Assembly (NCBI GenBank): GCA_024234875.1
Contig: JACKNM010000002.1
Location: 372,001-436,000, forward strand
Source of the DNA: Ectothiorhodospiraceae bacterium
GTDB taxonomy: Bacteria; Pseudomonadota; Gammaproteobacteria; HK1
Direction of reading: 5' to 3'
Length of the DNA: 64,000 nucleotides
A program made the position numbers and the translations under genes. Every line of letters starts with the position of its first letter. Position 1 is the first letter of the stretch. A model generated the notes under the pieces. The model worked only from the letters and a program-made list of their open reading frames with translations, was not told where the DNA came from and searched no databases. Positions 23,136 through 32,544 of the stretch are shown here, one piece after another.

Positions 23136-25231
23136 CACTCCCCCTCCAGCAGCTCGACGACGATGTTGCCCGCGGGGTCGACGCGGCCATGGGCACCGGG
23201 TGGGACGACGATGGTCGCGTCGGCCCCCTCGATCACCATCGGGCCGTCGAAGGTGCCGACCAGCGCGTCGCGGTCTCGGACCGGCGTGTCGAGCGCGCCG
23301 CGGTCACGACCGAACCAGACCGGCCGACTTCGCCCCGAGGCGCCGCCGGCATCGCCGACCACCGGCACCACCGCCGCGAAGTCCACCTTGCTCGCGCGGA
23401 CGCCACGACCGACGAGCCGCAGGTTCACGGTCTCCACTGCATCCGACGACGCGTACTGGTAGAGCGCTCGATAGGCGGCGAGAAAGGCCTCGCGCAACGC
23501 CGCGCGGTCGGCCGTGCCCGGCTCGGTCGGGAGGCGGATGCCGAGCTCGGAATCCTGGCCGACGAAGCGGAGATCGAGCTCGAACGCGAGCGAGACCGAA
23601 TCGTCGTCGTCGAATCCCTCCGCCGCGAGCGCAGCTCGGGCCTCGCGCGCGAGCTCCGCCATGGCGCGGTCGAGCCCCGGCACGTCGAGGTCGTGCAGCA
23701 TCCCCGGCCAGGCGCGGATGAAGTACCGCTCGACGTCGCCGGCCAGCATCCCGGTGGCGGTGAACACCCCGGGGGCGCGCGGGAACAGCACTCGCCGGAT
23801 GGAGAGCGCAGTGGCGAGATCGCAGGCGTGGGCCGGACCGCTGCCGCCGAACGCGAGCAGAGTGAAGTCACGCGGGTCGAGCCCGCGCTCGACGGTGACC
23901 GCGCGGATCGCCCGCGCCATGTTCGCGTTCACCACCTCGCGGATGCCGTGGGCCGCGGCCTCCACCGTCAGACCCAGCGGGCCGGCGACGTGGGTCTCGA
24001 GCGCGGCGCGCGCGCGGGCGGGGTCCAGCGGGAGCGTCCCGCCGGCGAGCGTGGTCGGCAGGTAGCCGAGCACCACGTTGGCATCGGTCACCGTCGGCTG
24101 CTCGCCGCCGGCGCCGTAGCAGGCCGGCCCGGGTACCGCACCGGCCGAGCGTGGACCCACCTCGAGCAGGCCACCGGGGTCGACACGCGCGATCGATCCG
24201 GCACCACTTCCGACCTCGGCCACGTCGACCGTCGGTACTCGCATCAGGTACCCGCCGGCCTTGATGAATCGGCTCGGGGTGGACATGCCGGCTCGGAACT
24301 CGTACTCGTTCGACCGCGACACCTCGCCGGCGTGGACCAGCGCGGCCGAGGCGGTGGTGCCCCCCATGTCGAAGACCACCAGGTCGGGCGTGCCGACCGC
24401 GGTGCCGAGGGCGGCCGCGCCGACGACGCCGGCCGAGCGACCCGAGGAGACGAAGAACACCGGCTTCGCGCGCGCGGTGGCGGCGGCGGCGAGCCCGCCA
24501 TTGGAGTTCGCCACCAGCACCGGCGCCTCGATGCCGATCGCGCGGAGGCCGTCCTCGAGACGCTGGAGGTACGAGGCGAGGACCGGCAAGACGTAGGCGT
24601 TGACCACGGCGGTGCTCACCCGCTCGTACTCGCGCATCTCCGGCAGCACCGACACCGAGGTGGTGACCGCGAGCGACGGGCATGCCCGACGCAGCACGCG
24701 CTCGGCCGCCACCTCGTGGGCGGGGTTGCGATAGCTGTTGACGAAGCACACCGCCACCGAGGTGATCCCGGCGCGCTCGAGCGCTCGCCCGGCGTCTGCG
24801 ACCTGCGCCTCGTCGAGCGCCCGCACGACGCTGCCATCGGCGGCGATGCGCTCGTCGACCTCGAGCCGAAACCGCCGGCGCACCAGCGGCTCGGGCTTGT
24901 CCCATCCGAGGTCGAACATCCCCGGCGTGCGCAGGCGGCCGATCTCGAGCACGTCGCGGAAGCCGCGGGTGGTGACCAGGCCGGTGGGCGCACCGACCTT
25001 CTGCAGCAGGGTGTTCGAGCCGACGGTGGTGCCGTGGACGACCTCGCGGACGTCGCCGGCGGCGAGACCGACGCGCTCGAGCAGCCGGGCCACGCCGTCG
25101 AGCACCGCCGCCTCGGGCGCGGCCGGGGTCGATGCCACCTTCAATGTCGCGATGCCGCCGTCGGAATCGAGCGCCACCAGGTCCGTGAACGTGCCGCCGA
25201 TGTCGACCGCGATGCGAACGGAACGGGGCAT
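23135..25231 (-). CDS. hyuA: hydantoinase A / oxoprolinase family subunit (first set)
   Basis: 698 residues from ATG 25231 behind AGGAG; sequence before it in frame is non-coding in character. The N-terminal IAVDIGGTFTDLVALD is the ASKHA-type phosphate loop of the Hydant_A_N domain, VVHGTTVGSNTLLQK follows, and the central FDMGGTTASAALV is the second ATP-binding element. The C-terminal part has PRDFTLLAFGGSGPAHA. The protein binds and hydrolyses ATP to activate the substrate for the HyuB partner. It is the first gene of the minus-strand operon and faces a second, separate hyuA across a 228-base divergent gap. Confidence 0.93.
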   Translation of the reverse strand: MPRSVRIAVDIGGTFTDLVALDSDGGIATLKVASTPAAPEAAVLDGVARLLERVGLAAGDVREVVHGTTVGSNTLLQKVGAPTGLVTTRGFRDVLEIGRLRTPGMFDLGWDKPEPLVRRRFRLEVDERIAADGSVVRALDEAQVADAGRALERAGITSVAVCFVNSYRNPAHEVAAERVLRRACPSLAVTTSVSVLPEMREYERVSTAVVNAYVLPVLASYLQRLEDGLRAIGIEAPVLVANSNGGLAAAATARAKPVFFVSSGRSAGVVGAAALGTAVGTPDLVVFDMGGTTASAALVHAGEVSRSNEYEFRAGMSTPSRFIKAGGYLMRVPTVDVAEVGSGAGSIARVDPGGLLEVGPRSAGAVPGPACYGAGGEQPTVTDANVVLGYLPTTLAGGTLPLDPARARAALETHVAGPLGLTVEAAAHGIREVVNANMARAIRAVTVERGLDPRDFTLLAFGGSGPAHACDLATALSIRRVLFPRAPGVFTATGMLAGDVERYFIRAWPGMLHDLDVPGLDRAMAELAREARAALAAEGFDDDDSVSLAFELDLRFVGQDSELGIRLPTEPGTADRAALREAFLAAYRALYQYASSDAVETVNLRLVGRGVRASKVDFAAVVPVVGDAGGASGRSRPVWFGRDRGALDTPVRDRDALVGTFDGPMVIEGADATIVVPPGAHGRVDPAGNIVVELLEGE

Positions 25232-25361
25232 CTCGCACTCCTGGGATTGGCACAAGCTCCACGCGGGTGCGGTGGCGCCGGGCGATGTTAGCAGGACCAC
25301 GCGAGCTCCGGGGGAGGCGGCGCGCGAGCGCGGGCTCGCCCGCCGGGAGCGGGAGCGCGGC

Positions 25362-25391
25362 TTGTCACTGCGATCCGCGCTCGTCTATCCT
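25362..25391 (+). promoter_or_regulatory. sigma-70-like promoter of the second hydantoinase operon
   Basis: TTGTCA (25362-25367) and TATCCT (25386-25391) are separated by 18 bases. They match TTGACA in 5 of 6 and TATAAT in 4 of 6 positions, unusually good for this GC-rich DNA. The expected transcript start is near 25398, about 60 bases before the hyuA ATG. The rest of the divergent gap shows no other clear element. Confidence 0.6.
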
Positions 25392-25459
25392 GCCGGCCCA
25401 CCGCAACCCCATCGGTCGCCGCTCACGCGGCGTCATTCTCGAATTCAATCGGACGGCAG

Positions 25460-27484
25460 ATGCGCATCGGAGTCGAGGTCGGCGGCACGTTCACGGACCT
25501 GGTGGCAATCGGACCGGACGGGGTCAGGGTGACCAAGGTCCCCAGCACCCCGGCGAGCCCGGACGAGGGTGCTTTCGAGGCACTGGTACGAAGCGGCGTC
25601 TCCCTCGCCGAGGTCGACGATCTGGCGCACGGCTCGACGGTTGCCACCAACGCGGTCCTCGAGCGCAAGGGGTTCCGCACCGCGTTCGTGACCACGCGTG
25701 GCTTTCGCGACATCCTGTTGTTGCAGCGCCACGGCCGCAGCCGCATCTACGACTTGGAGTACCGCAAGCCGCGCCCGGTGGTCGACCGCGCCGACAGCTT
25801 CGAGGTCAGCGAGCGGGTGCTCGCCAACGGCGACGTCGAGCACCCGCTCGACGTCGAGGAGGTCACGCGCGAGCTGATTCCGGCCCTCGGCGCCGGCCGC
25901 TACGAGGCGGTCGGCATCTGCCTCCTCAACGCCTATGTGAATCCGGAGCACGAGGCCGCCCTGCGCGACCTGTTGCGGGCCGCGCTGCCGGACACCACCA
26001 TCTCGGTGTCGCACGAGATCACCCGCGAGTTCCGCGAGTTCGAGCGGGCATCGACCACCACCCTCTCGGCCTACGTGCAGCCGGTGATCGACCGCTACAT
26101 CTCGCGCTTCCAGCGCCGGCTCGCCGACGGCGGATTCGCCGGCCGCTTCAGCATCATGCAGTCGAACGGCGGCCGGCTCCCAGCCGACGCGATGCGCTCG
26201 GCCGCGGTCAACGCCCTGCTCTCCGGGCCCGCCGCCGGCGTGATGGGGGCGGCCCGGCAGGCCGGACGCGCCGGTTACGGGAATCTGCTCACGTTCGACA
26301 TGGGCGGCACCTCGACCGATGTCAGCGTGGTCACCGACGGCAGACCCCAGCTGACTCACGAGTTCGAGATCGACGGGCTGCCGGTGCGCGTCCCGGTGAT
26401 CGACATCCACACCATCGGCGCCGGCGGCGGCTCGATCGTGTGGGTGGACGACGGCGGCATGCTGCGCGTCGGCCCCCGCTCGGCCGGCGCCGCACCCGGC
26501 CCCGCCTGCTACGGCCGGGGCGGCACCGAGCCGACATTGACCGACGCCCACGTGATTCGCCAGACCGTACGCGCCGAAGCGTTCCTCGGCGGGCGCATGG
26601 CCATCGACCCGGAGGCCTCGCGGGCGGCGTTCGAGCCGATCGCCCGGCGCTTCGGGATGAGCCTCGAGGAGGCTGCCGACAGCGCAATCCGGGTCGCCGA
26701 CGCGAACGTTGTGCAGGCCATCCAGCTCATCTCGACCCAGCGCGGCCTCGACCCGCGCGACTACGTGCTGGCGCCGTTCGGGGGCGCCGGGCCGTTGCAC
26801 GCGGCGCGAGTGGCCGAGGATCTCGGTGTCACCCGCATCGTCGTCCCACCGAGCGCCGGGGTCATCTCCGCCTACGGCCTCATCGCGTCCGACTTCACCC
26901 AGTTCTCGAGCCTGACCCGCCGGGTGATTGCCGACGACACCGCCGCCGACGTGATGCGTGAGGCCTTCGCCCAGATGCGCACCGAGGCGGTCGAGCGCGC
27001 GCGCTCCATGCGGCTCGACGGCGAGCTGGTGCTCGAGCTGTTCGCGGACATGCGCTTCGTCGGGCAGGCGTTCGAGGTGCCGGTCGGCTTCGACCCGTCG
27101 GAGCTCGCCGGCTTGAGCGCCCAGGACGTCCGCGATCGCTTCCGCGAGGCCCATCATCGCGTGTACTTCTTCCGCGGCGACGAGTCGAAGCCGGTCGAGT
27201 TCGTCTCGTTCCGCCTCGGCGTCACGCTGCCCCTCGCCGAGCTGCCGGTGCTCACCGAGACCGAGACCGGCCTGCCGGTCGACCACGAGATCGACCTCTT
27301 CGACGATCGCCGTTGGTGGCGGGGGCGGCTGGTCAGCCGCGCACGCATGCGACTCGGCGAGGAGGTCGTGGGGCCGGCGTTGCTCGAGGATCCCACCTCC
27401 ACCGTATTCCTCCCCGCCGGCTGGGTCGCGAGCCGCGACGACGCCGACAACACCACGATGATCTGGAGGGGACGCGATGCCTGA
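25460..27484 (+). CDS. hyuA: hydantoinase A / oxoprolinase family subunit (second set)
   Basis: 674 residues. MRIGVEVGGTFTDLVAIGPD at the start, LAHGSTVATNAVLERKG, the ATP-binding FDMGGTSTDVSVV near residue 280 and the GAGGGSIVWVDDGGMLRVGP block are all intact. It differs clearly from the first-set HyuA, so the two are not recent duplicates. ATG 25460 lies downstream of a good promoter. The stop overlaps the start of the second-set hyuB by 8 bases, and the genes for a TRAP transporter follow on the same strand. That context suggests the transporter brings in the substrate of this enzyme. Confidence 0.93.
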   Translation: MRIGVEVGGTFTDLVAIGPDGVRVTKVPSTPASPDEGAFEALVRSGVSLAEVDDLAHGSTVATNAVLERKGFRTAFVTTRGFRDILLLQRHGRSRIYDLEYRKPRPVVDRADSFEVSERVLANGDVEHPLDVEEVTRELIPALGAGRYEAVGICLLNAYVNPEHEAALRDLLRAALPDTTISVSHEITREFREFERASTTTLSAYVQPVIDRYISRFQRRLADGGFAGRFSIMQSNGGRLPADAMRSAAVNALLSGPAAGVMGAARQAGRAGYGNLLTFDMGGTSTDVSVVTDGRPQLTHEFEIDGLPVRVPVIDIHTIGAGGGSIVWVDDGGMLRVGPRSAGAAPGPACYGRGGTEPTLTDAHVIRQTVRAEAFLGGRMAIDPEASRAAFEPIARRFGMSLEEAADSAIRVADANVVQAIQLISTQRGLDPRDYVLAPFGGAGPLHAARVAEDLGVTRIVVPPSAGVISAYGLIASDFTQFSSLTRRVIADDTAADVMREAFAQMRTEAVERARSMRLDGELVLELFADMRFVGQAFEVPVGFDPSELAGLSAQDVRDRFREAHHRVYFFRGDESKPVEFVSFRLGVTLPLAELPVLTETETGLPVDHEIDLFDDRRWWRGRLVSRARMRLGEEVVGPALLEDPTSTVFLPAGWVASRDDADNTTMIWRGRDA

Positions 27485-29165
27485 CGACGGAATCACCGCC
27501 CTCACCGCGCTCGACCCGGTCGACTACGCGGTCATCAGCCAGAGCCTCACCGCGGCGGCGCGCGAGATGGGCGTGAAGCTCATCCGCTCGTCGTACTCGA
27601 ACATCGTGCGCGAGGCGCAGGACGCATCGGCGGCGCTGTTCGACCGCCACGGCAACGTGGTCGCCCAGGCCGAGCTGATCCCGATGCAGCTCGGGCCGAT
27701 GTCGGACACCTTCGCCGCCTGCGCCGCGGTGGTCCCGCCGAGCGAGCTCCGCCCCGGCGACTTCTACATCAACAACGATCCCTACAAGGGCGGCCAGCAC
27801 CTCCAAGACGTGTTCATCTTCTCGCCGATCTTCGTCGACGGCGCGTTGGTGGGCTTCGCAGGCTCGGTCTCGCATCACCTGGATCTGGGCGGCGGCAATC
27901 CCGGGCTCACGCCGGACGCCGCCGACGTGCACGCAGAAGGACTCATCTTCCCACCCTCGGTCTACAACCTCGACCGCGACTGGAACGGCGGCCCGCTGCA
28001 GCGCCTGATCGCCGCCAACATCCGGGCCCCCGAGCAGACCATCGGCGACTTCTACGCCCAGTTCGCCGCCAACGCGATCGGCGCCGAGCGCGTGGCGCAA
28101 CTCTGCCGGCGCTACGGCGCGGCCAAGCTCGAGCGCGCCATGGCGGATCTCATCGAGTATTCCGAGCGTCGATTTCGCGCCGCCCTCGCCGCGCTCCCCG
28201 ATGGTGACTACTACGGCGAGGACGCGGTCGACGACGACGGGCTGAGCGACACCCCACTGACGGTCCGCGCGAAGGTGTCGATTCGCGGCGACCGTATCAG
28301 CGTCGACTACGACGGCACCTGCCCGCAGGTGCGGCGGAACCTCAACTGCCCGTTCGCGTCCACGGTGTCGGCGACCCTCGCGGCGGTGAAGTCCGCCCTG
28401 ACCAGCCCCGACATCCCCTTCAACGAGGGCGTGAAGCGCGCGGTCACCGTCAGCGCGCCCAAGGGCTGCCTGGTCAATCCCCATTACCCGGCCCCGGTGC
28501 GGGCGCGGATGCTGAGCGCCTATCGCTGCTTCGACGCCGTCCTGCGCGCGCTGTCGGAGGTCGCGCCGGACAAGGTGGTCGCCAGCGGCAACGACAGCAC
28601 CCACTCGCTCGCCATCTCCCATCTCGGCGGGGAGAAGTACCGCGTCTACCTCGAGATCTACGGCGGCGGCTTCGGTGCCTCGCCGCGGGTCGACGGCTGT
28701 GACGGCGTGGACTCGGCGCTCTCGAACTGCACCAATACGCCGGTCGAGGCGACCGACATGGACTTCGACCACTTCCGAGTGATCGGCTACGGGCTGGTTC
28801 CGGACTCCGGGGGCGCCGGGCGTCGTCGTGGCGGTCTCGGTCTGTGGCGACGCTTCGAGGTGCTGAAGGACGAGACGAACTTCGCCTGCTACTCCGACCG
28901 CTCTCGCATCGCACCGTGGGGGCTGCGCGGCGGTGAGGAAGGCGGATGCACGCGCATCGAGCTCACCCGGGACGGCGAGACCACGGTGTTGCCGAGCAAG
29001 ACCAAGACCGAGCTACGTCGCGGTGACGTGCTCACGATCTACACCGCCGGTGGCGGTGGCTACGGGCCGCCGTCCGAGCGCGAGGGGGCTCGCATCGCGA
29101 GCGACATCCGGGACGGCTACGTCACCGCGCAGGCAGCGATGGCCGCCTACGGTCGCACCGGATAG
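27477..29165 (+). CDS. hyuB: hydantoinase B / oxoprolinase family subunit (second set)
   Basis: 562 residues, beginning inside the last codons of the second-set hyuA. Typical HyuB blocks are seen: LDPVDYAVISQSLTAAAREM, RPGDFYINNDPYKGGQHLQD, GSVSHHLDLGG and, near the end, GAGRRRGGLGLWRRFEV and TAGGGGYGPP. The start region follows the acetone/acetophenone-carboxylase-like and N-methylhydantoinase pattern equally well, so the reaction stays open. The TRAP small-subunit gene starts 46 bases downstream, and all four genes from hyuA to dctM look like one transcription unit. Confidence 0.92.
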   Translation: MPDDGITALTALDPVDYAVISQSLTAAAREMGVKLIRSSYSNIVREAQDASAALFDRHGNVVAQAELIPMQLGPMSDTFAACAAVVPPSELRPGDFYINNDPYKGGQHLQDVFIFSPIFVDGALVGFAGSVSHHLDLGGGNPGLTPDAADVHAEGLIFPPSVYNLDRDWNGGPLQRLIAANIRAPEQTIGDFYAQFAANAIGAERVAQLCRRYGAAKLERAMADLIEYSERRFRAALAALPDGDYYGEDAVDDDGLSDTPLTVRAKVSIRGDRISVDYDGTCPQVRRNLNCPFASTVSATLAAVKSALTSPDIPFNEGVKRAVTVSAPKGCLVNPHYPAPVRARMLSAYRCFDAVLRALSEVAPDKVVASGNDSTHSLAISHLGGEKYRVYLEIYGGGFGASPRVDGCDGVDSALSNCTNTPVEATDMDFDHFRVIGYGLVPDSGGAGRRRGGLGLWRRFEVLKDETNFACYSDRSRIAPWGLRGGEEGGCTRIELTRDGETTVLPSKTKTELRRGDVLTIYTAGGGGYGPPSEREGARIASDIRDGYVTAQAAMAAYGRTG

Positions 29166-29211
29166 CCAGCGAAGGGCCGGCCCCGTCGGCCCGCGGACCG
29201 TGAGGACCGCG

Positions 29212-29745
29212 ATGAAGATGCTCGAGAGATGGTTGCGCCGGGTGGCGATGGCGCTGACGGTGATTGCCGGGATCGCGCTGCTGCTGATGATGGCGCAGAC
29301 CGTGATCGACATCCTGATGAAGAATCTGATGGGGGCGCCGATCGAGGGCAACCTCGAGATCATGTCCGTGTATCACATGGTCGCGATCGTGTTCCTGCCG
29401 CTCGCGATCGTCGAGCTCAAGCACGAGCACATCAACGTCGACCTCCTGGTCAGGCTGTTCCCGACCGGGCTGCGCCGGGTGACGGACTCGCTGGGCTACC
29501 TGATCACCGCCGTCTTCTTCGCGATGCTCACCTATCAGACCTGGTTGGACGCGGTGAAGTCTTTTCGGATCGACGAGATCCTCATGACCTCGATCCTGAT
29601 CACCATCTGGCCGGCGAAGTTCTCGCTGCCCATCGGGTTCGCGGCGGTGGCGCTCGCCTCGCTGTTGCACGCGTGGCGCGCCGCCTCCGATCCGTCGTTC
29701 GACCCCACCCCGGAGTCGCCGGATCTCCCCGCCGATCCGAGCTGA
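29212..29745 (+). CDS. dctQ: TRAP transporter small permease subunit (DctQ family)
   Basis: 177 residues from ATG 29212 behind GAGGA. Four membrane helices are visible: about 15-35, 50-70, 92-112 and 132-155. The conserved segment between helices 2 and 3, VELKHEHINVDLLVRLFP, is the DctQ family signature. DctQ binds the large DctM subunit in the inner membrane and is essential for TRAP function. dctM starts 6 bases after this stop. An acidic, proline-rich tail (FDPTPESPDLPADPS) is unusual but harmless-looking. Confidence 0.92.
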   Translation: MKMLERWLRRVAMALTVIAGIALLLMMAQTVIDILMKNLMGAPIEGNLEIMSVYHMVAIVFLPLAIVELKHEHINVDLLVRLFPTGLRRVTDSLGYLITAVFFAMLTYQTWLDAVKSFRIDEILMTSILITIWPAKFSLPIGFAAVALASLLHAWRAASDPSFDPTPESPDLPADPS

Positions 29746-29751
29746 CGCGAC

Positions 29752-31062
29752 ATGGACAACGTCACCATCGGCGCCGTCGCCACCCTGCTCGGACTCGTCC
29801 TGATCGCGCTGCGCATCCAGATCGGCGTCGCGCTCGGTCTCGTGTCGTTCTTCGGCATCGCCGCCATCCTCAACATGAAGGCGGCCTGGGGCATCGTGAC
29901 CGCGGTGCCGTTCAACTTCGTCGGCGACTGGAACCTGACCGCGGTGCCGATGTTCCTGCTGATGGGCTACATCGCGTTCTCCGCCAACCTCACCAGCGGC
30001 CTGTTTCGGGCGATGCGGGTGGTGTTGTCACGGCTGCCCGGCGGCCTCGCGGTGGCCAGCGTGATGGCATGCGCGATGCTCGCCGCCGCCAGCGGGTCGT
30101 CGGTCGCGACCTCGTCGGCGATGGCACGTATCGCCACCCCCGAGATGCTGCGCTACCGCTACGACGCGGGGCTGTCGAGCGGGGTGATCGCGGCCGCCGG
30201 CACGCTCGGCTCGCTCATTCCACCGTCGATCCTGATGGTCCTGTACGGCTACTTCGCGGAGGTCTCGATCGCGCGCCTGTTCGTCGCCGGCTTTCTCCCC
30301 GGGCTGCTCTCGGCCATCATGTTCTCGGCGATGATCATCATCCGCGTGCGCATCTCGCCGGAGCTCGCGCCACCGGTCACCGAGACGTTCAGTCGCGAGG
30401 AGAAGCTGGCGGCGATGCGCGACATCTGGCCGATGCCGGTGCTCATCGTCATCGTGCTGGCCGGCATCTTCATCGGACTGTTCACCCCGACCGAGGCCGG
30501 CGCCGTCGGAGCCGCGCTCTCGTTGCTGCTGGCGGCGGCGCGTCGGACGCTGAGCATCAAGGTGCTGCGCGAGGCGTGCCTCAGCACCATCATCGGCACC
30601 GCCGGCATCTTCATGGTGGTGATCGGGACGGTGCTGCTCGGCAAGCTGATGGCGCTGAGTGGGTTGCCGAATGCGCTCACCGGGATGCTGCTCGAGTTCG
30701 GTGGCGATCGCTACTCGGTCATCCTGATGGTGGTGGTGCTCTACCTCGTCCTCGGCATGTTTCTCGACTCGATCGGCATCTTGCTGCTGACCCTGCCGAT
30801 CCTGCTGCCGATCACCGAGGCCGTGGGGATCGACCTCATCTGGTTCGGAATCGTGCTCATCAAGCTATTGGAGATCGGGCTGGTGACGCCGCCGGTCGGA
30901 CTCAACGTCTATGTGATGAAGGGTGCGCTCGGAAACCTGGTCTCGCTACCCACGATCTTCCGCGGCGTCACCTGGTTCATCATCACCGACACGGTGACAC
31001 TGACCATCATCGTCCTGTTCCCGATGCTCTCCCTCTATCTCCCGAGCCTGATGGAGTTCTGA
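29752..31062 (+). CDS. dctM: TRAP transporter large permease subunit (DctM family)
   Basis: 436 residues with about 12 membrane helices. Family blocks are GLVSFFGIAAILN, VPMFLLMGYIAFSANLTSGLF, MLAAASGSSVATSSAMARIATPEM, GTLGSLIPPSILMVLYGYF and FTPTEAGAVGAALSLLL. These are the Na+-coupled transport core of TRAP systems. TRAP transporters take up organic acids and similar anions using a periplasmic binding protein. The matching binding protein lies immediately downstream but on the opposite strand (dctP), so it is regulated separately. Two hairpins sit in the convergent gap. Confidence 0.95.
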   Translation: MDNVTIGAVATLLGLVLIALRIQIGVALGLVSFFGIAAILNMKAAWGIVTAVPFNFVGDWNLTAVPMFLLMGYIAFSANLTSGLFRAMRVVLSRLPGGLAVASVMACAMLAAASGSSVATSSAMARIATPEMLRYRYDAGLSSGVIAAAGTLGSLIPPSILMVLYGYFAEVSIARLFVAGFLPGLLSAIMFSAMIIIRVRISPELAPPVTETFSREEKLAAMRDIWPMPVLIVIVLAGIFIGLFTPTEAGAVGAALSLLLAAARRTLSIKVLREACLSTIIGTAGIFMVVIGTVLLGKLMALSGLPNALTGMLLEFGGDRYSVILMVVVLYLVLGMFLDSIGILLLTLPILLPITEAVGIDLIWFGIVLIKLLEIGLVTPPVGLNVYVMKGALGNLVSLPTIFRGVTWFIITDTVTLTIIVLFPMLSLYLPSLMEF

Positions 31063-31092
31063 GCACTGCCAGAGAGGCGTCCGGGCCCGTAG

Positions 31093-31163
31093 GGGCGGGG
31101 CGCCGTCCCCGCCCGCGCGGTGGCGGTGCCGCGTGACCGCCCGGAACAGACGATTCCGGGCGG
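31093..31163. terminator. two hairpins between convergent dctM and dctP
   Basis: The first stem is GGGCGGGG (31093-31100) with CCCCGCCC (31107-31114). The second is CCGCCCGGAA (31137-31146) with TTCCGGGCGG (31154-31163), a perfect 10-bp stem with a 7-base loop. Both are symmetrical and can act on either strand. Neither is followed by a U-run, so they may instead protect mRNA 3' ends. Confidence 0.5.
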
Positions 31164-31180
31164 CCACCCGACGAGGTGGC

Positions 31181-32314
31181 TCAGTTCGTCCCGTAAGTGT
31201 TCTCGTCGACCTTGGACATGAGGTTGTCCTTGAACACCTTGGCCAGCGCGGCGGCATCCTTGCGGTCGACGCCCTCGAGCAGCTTCTGCCACTTGGCGTA
31301 GGTGGCGAGGAAGCGGTCGACGAGGCCAGCCGGATCGGCGAGGTTGAACTTCTCCTTGCCCACCTGCACCGCCGTGGCCTTACCGGTGCTGGCCGCGAAG
31401 TCGAACACCGACTGCTGCACCTCGGGATCCGGGGTGTGGATGGTGACGCCGTGCTGCGGCGCCTCGGCCAGCACCTCCTCGGTCAAGCCGAGATAGCCGA
31501 TCATCGTCTCCGGAATCGACTCGGCGATGGTGTCGAGCAGGATGCGGCGGTTCGCCGGGCTGAGATCGCCCCAGAAGTCGCGGTTGAACGCGTACTGCCA
31601 GCCGTGGAAGTAGAGCCCCAGGGACACCATGTTGGTGTGCTTGGCCACGTCCCACAACGAGCGGGTCTTCAGATCGTTGCCGGCGTTGGAGGCGCAGTCG
31701 AGCTGCCCCTTCTCCAATCCGGTGAACATCTCGGTGGACGGCACGGTCACCGGGACCGCACCGACCGAGCGCGCCCAGTCGGCCTGCACCGCGCCAGGCG
31801 TCCGAATCTTCAGCCCCTTCAGATCGGCGACGGTCTTGATCGGCATCTTGCACATCAAGATGTACTGCGGCGTCGCGAACGCCCCGGCGAAGACGATGCC
31901 GAGCTGCTTGTAGCGCGCCTGCATCGCGGCGTCGGTCAGACCGAAATCGGTCATCGCCATGGCGGTGGCGATGGTGTCGTCCATGCCCATCGCCAGCATG
32001 GAGATGACGTTGTCCTCGGGGAGATCGGACGGCGTGTAGGTGCCGGCATGGTGGGTGAGCTGGGCGATACCGTCCTGGAGCCCGGACAGGTGCGCCTGCG
32101 GCGGCAGCAGGGCGGTGCCGTAGAAGATCTTCGGCTTGAGCTCACCGTTCGACCGCGCCTCGACCTTCTTCGCCCACTCGACGTACCCGTAGTTGTCGAG
32201 GGGATGAGACTGCGGATACCAGATCGACCCGATGAACTCCGTCGCGGCCGGCGCCGGCTGGGCCACCGCCAGACCGAGCGCGATGCTCGCCGCGAAAACC
32301 TTGGAACTGCGCAT
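31181..32314 (-). CDS. dctP: TRAP transporter substrate-binding protein (DctP family)
   Basis: 377 residues from ATG 32314, which has GGAGGAG eight bases upstream. A signal peptide (FAASIALGLAVAQPAPAA) precedes the mature protein. The family pattern is clear: SIWYPQSHPLDNYGYVEWAK near the N-terminus, the ligand-anchoring arginine block DLKGLKIRTPGAVQADWARS, VPVTVPSTEMFTGLEKGQLD and a C-terminal helical lobe. It delivers the substrate to DctQM. Although it lies at the end of the TRAP gene string it is transcribed toward it, from a 230-base divergent region shared with the intradiol-like gene. Confidence 0.93.
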   Translation of the reverse strand: MRSSKVFAASIALGLAVAQPAPAATEFIGSIWYPQSHPLDNYGYVEWAKKVEARSNGELKPKIFYGTALLPPQAHLSGLQDGIAQLTHHAGTYTPSDLPEDNVISMLAMGMDDTIATAMAMTDFGLTDAAMQARYKQLGIVFAGAFATPQYILMCKMPIKTVADLKGLKIRTPGAVQADWARSVGAVPVTVPSTEMFTGLEKGQLDCASNAGNDLKTRSLWDVAKHTNMVSLGLYFHGWQYAFNRDFWGDLSPANRRILLDTIAESIPETMIGYLGLTEEVLAEAPQHGVTIHTPDPEVQQSVFDFAASTGKATAVQVGKEKFNLADPAGLVDRFLATYAKWQKLLEGVDRKDAAALAKVFKDNLMSKVDENTYGTN

Positions 32315-32544
32315 TTTGAGGGCTCCTCCAACTGCTGCTTTCGAATCCGGCTCGGCCGCCGCCCCGAGCCAGTGCGGCGCGGGACGAGGGCGCGAGAACC
32401 GTGCCGGAACTGTCGACGAAATGCCGGTGGAGATCAATCGGCGTCCCGACCGGCCGCGGCACCGAGCCTGCCGGGAGGCCTGGCGGCGCGTCGGGGGCCG
32501 CTGCACAATCGCCCCTCGTGCCGTGGTCACAGGAGGGACGCGAG

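Noticed and set aside
23189..25291. Long open frame on the plus strand, antisense to the first hyuA
   Set aside because: Same shadow effect; no ribosome binding site and no recognisable motif.
25445..27505. Long open frame on the minus strand, antisense to the second hyuA
   Set aside because: It is a by-product of third-position GC bias; its protein is Arg/Ala/Gly-rich with no domain, while the plus strand encodes a complete HyuA.
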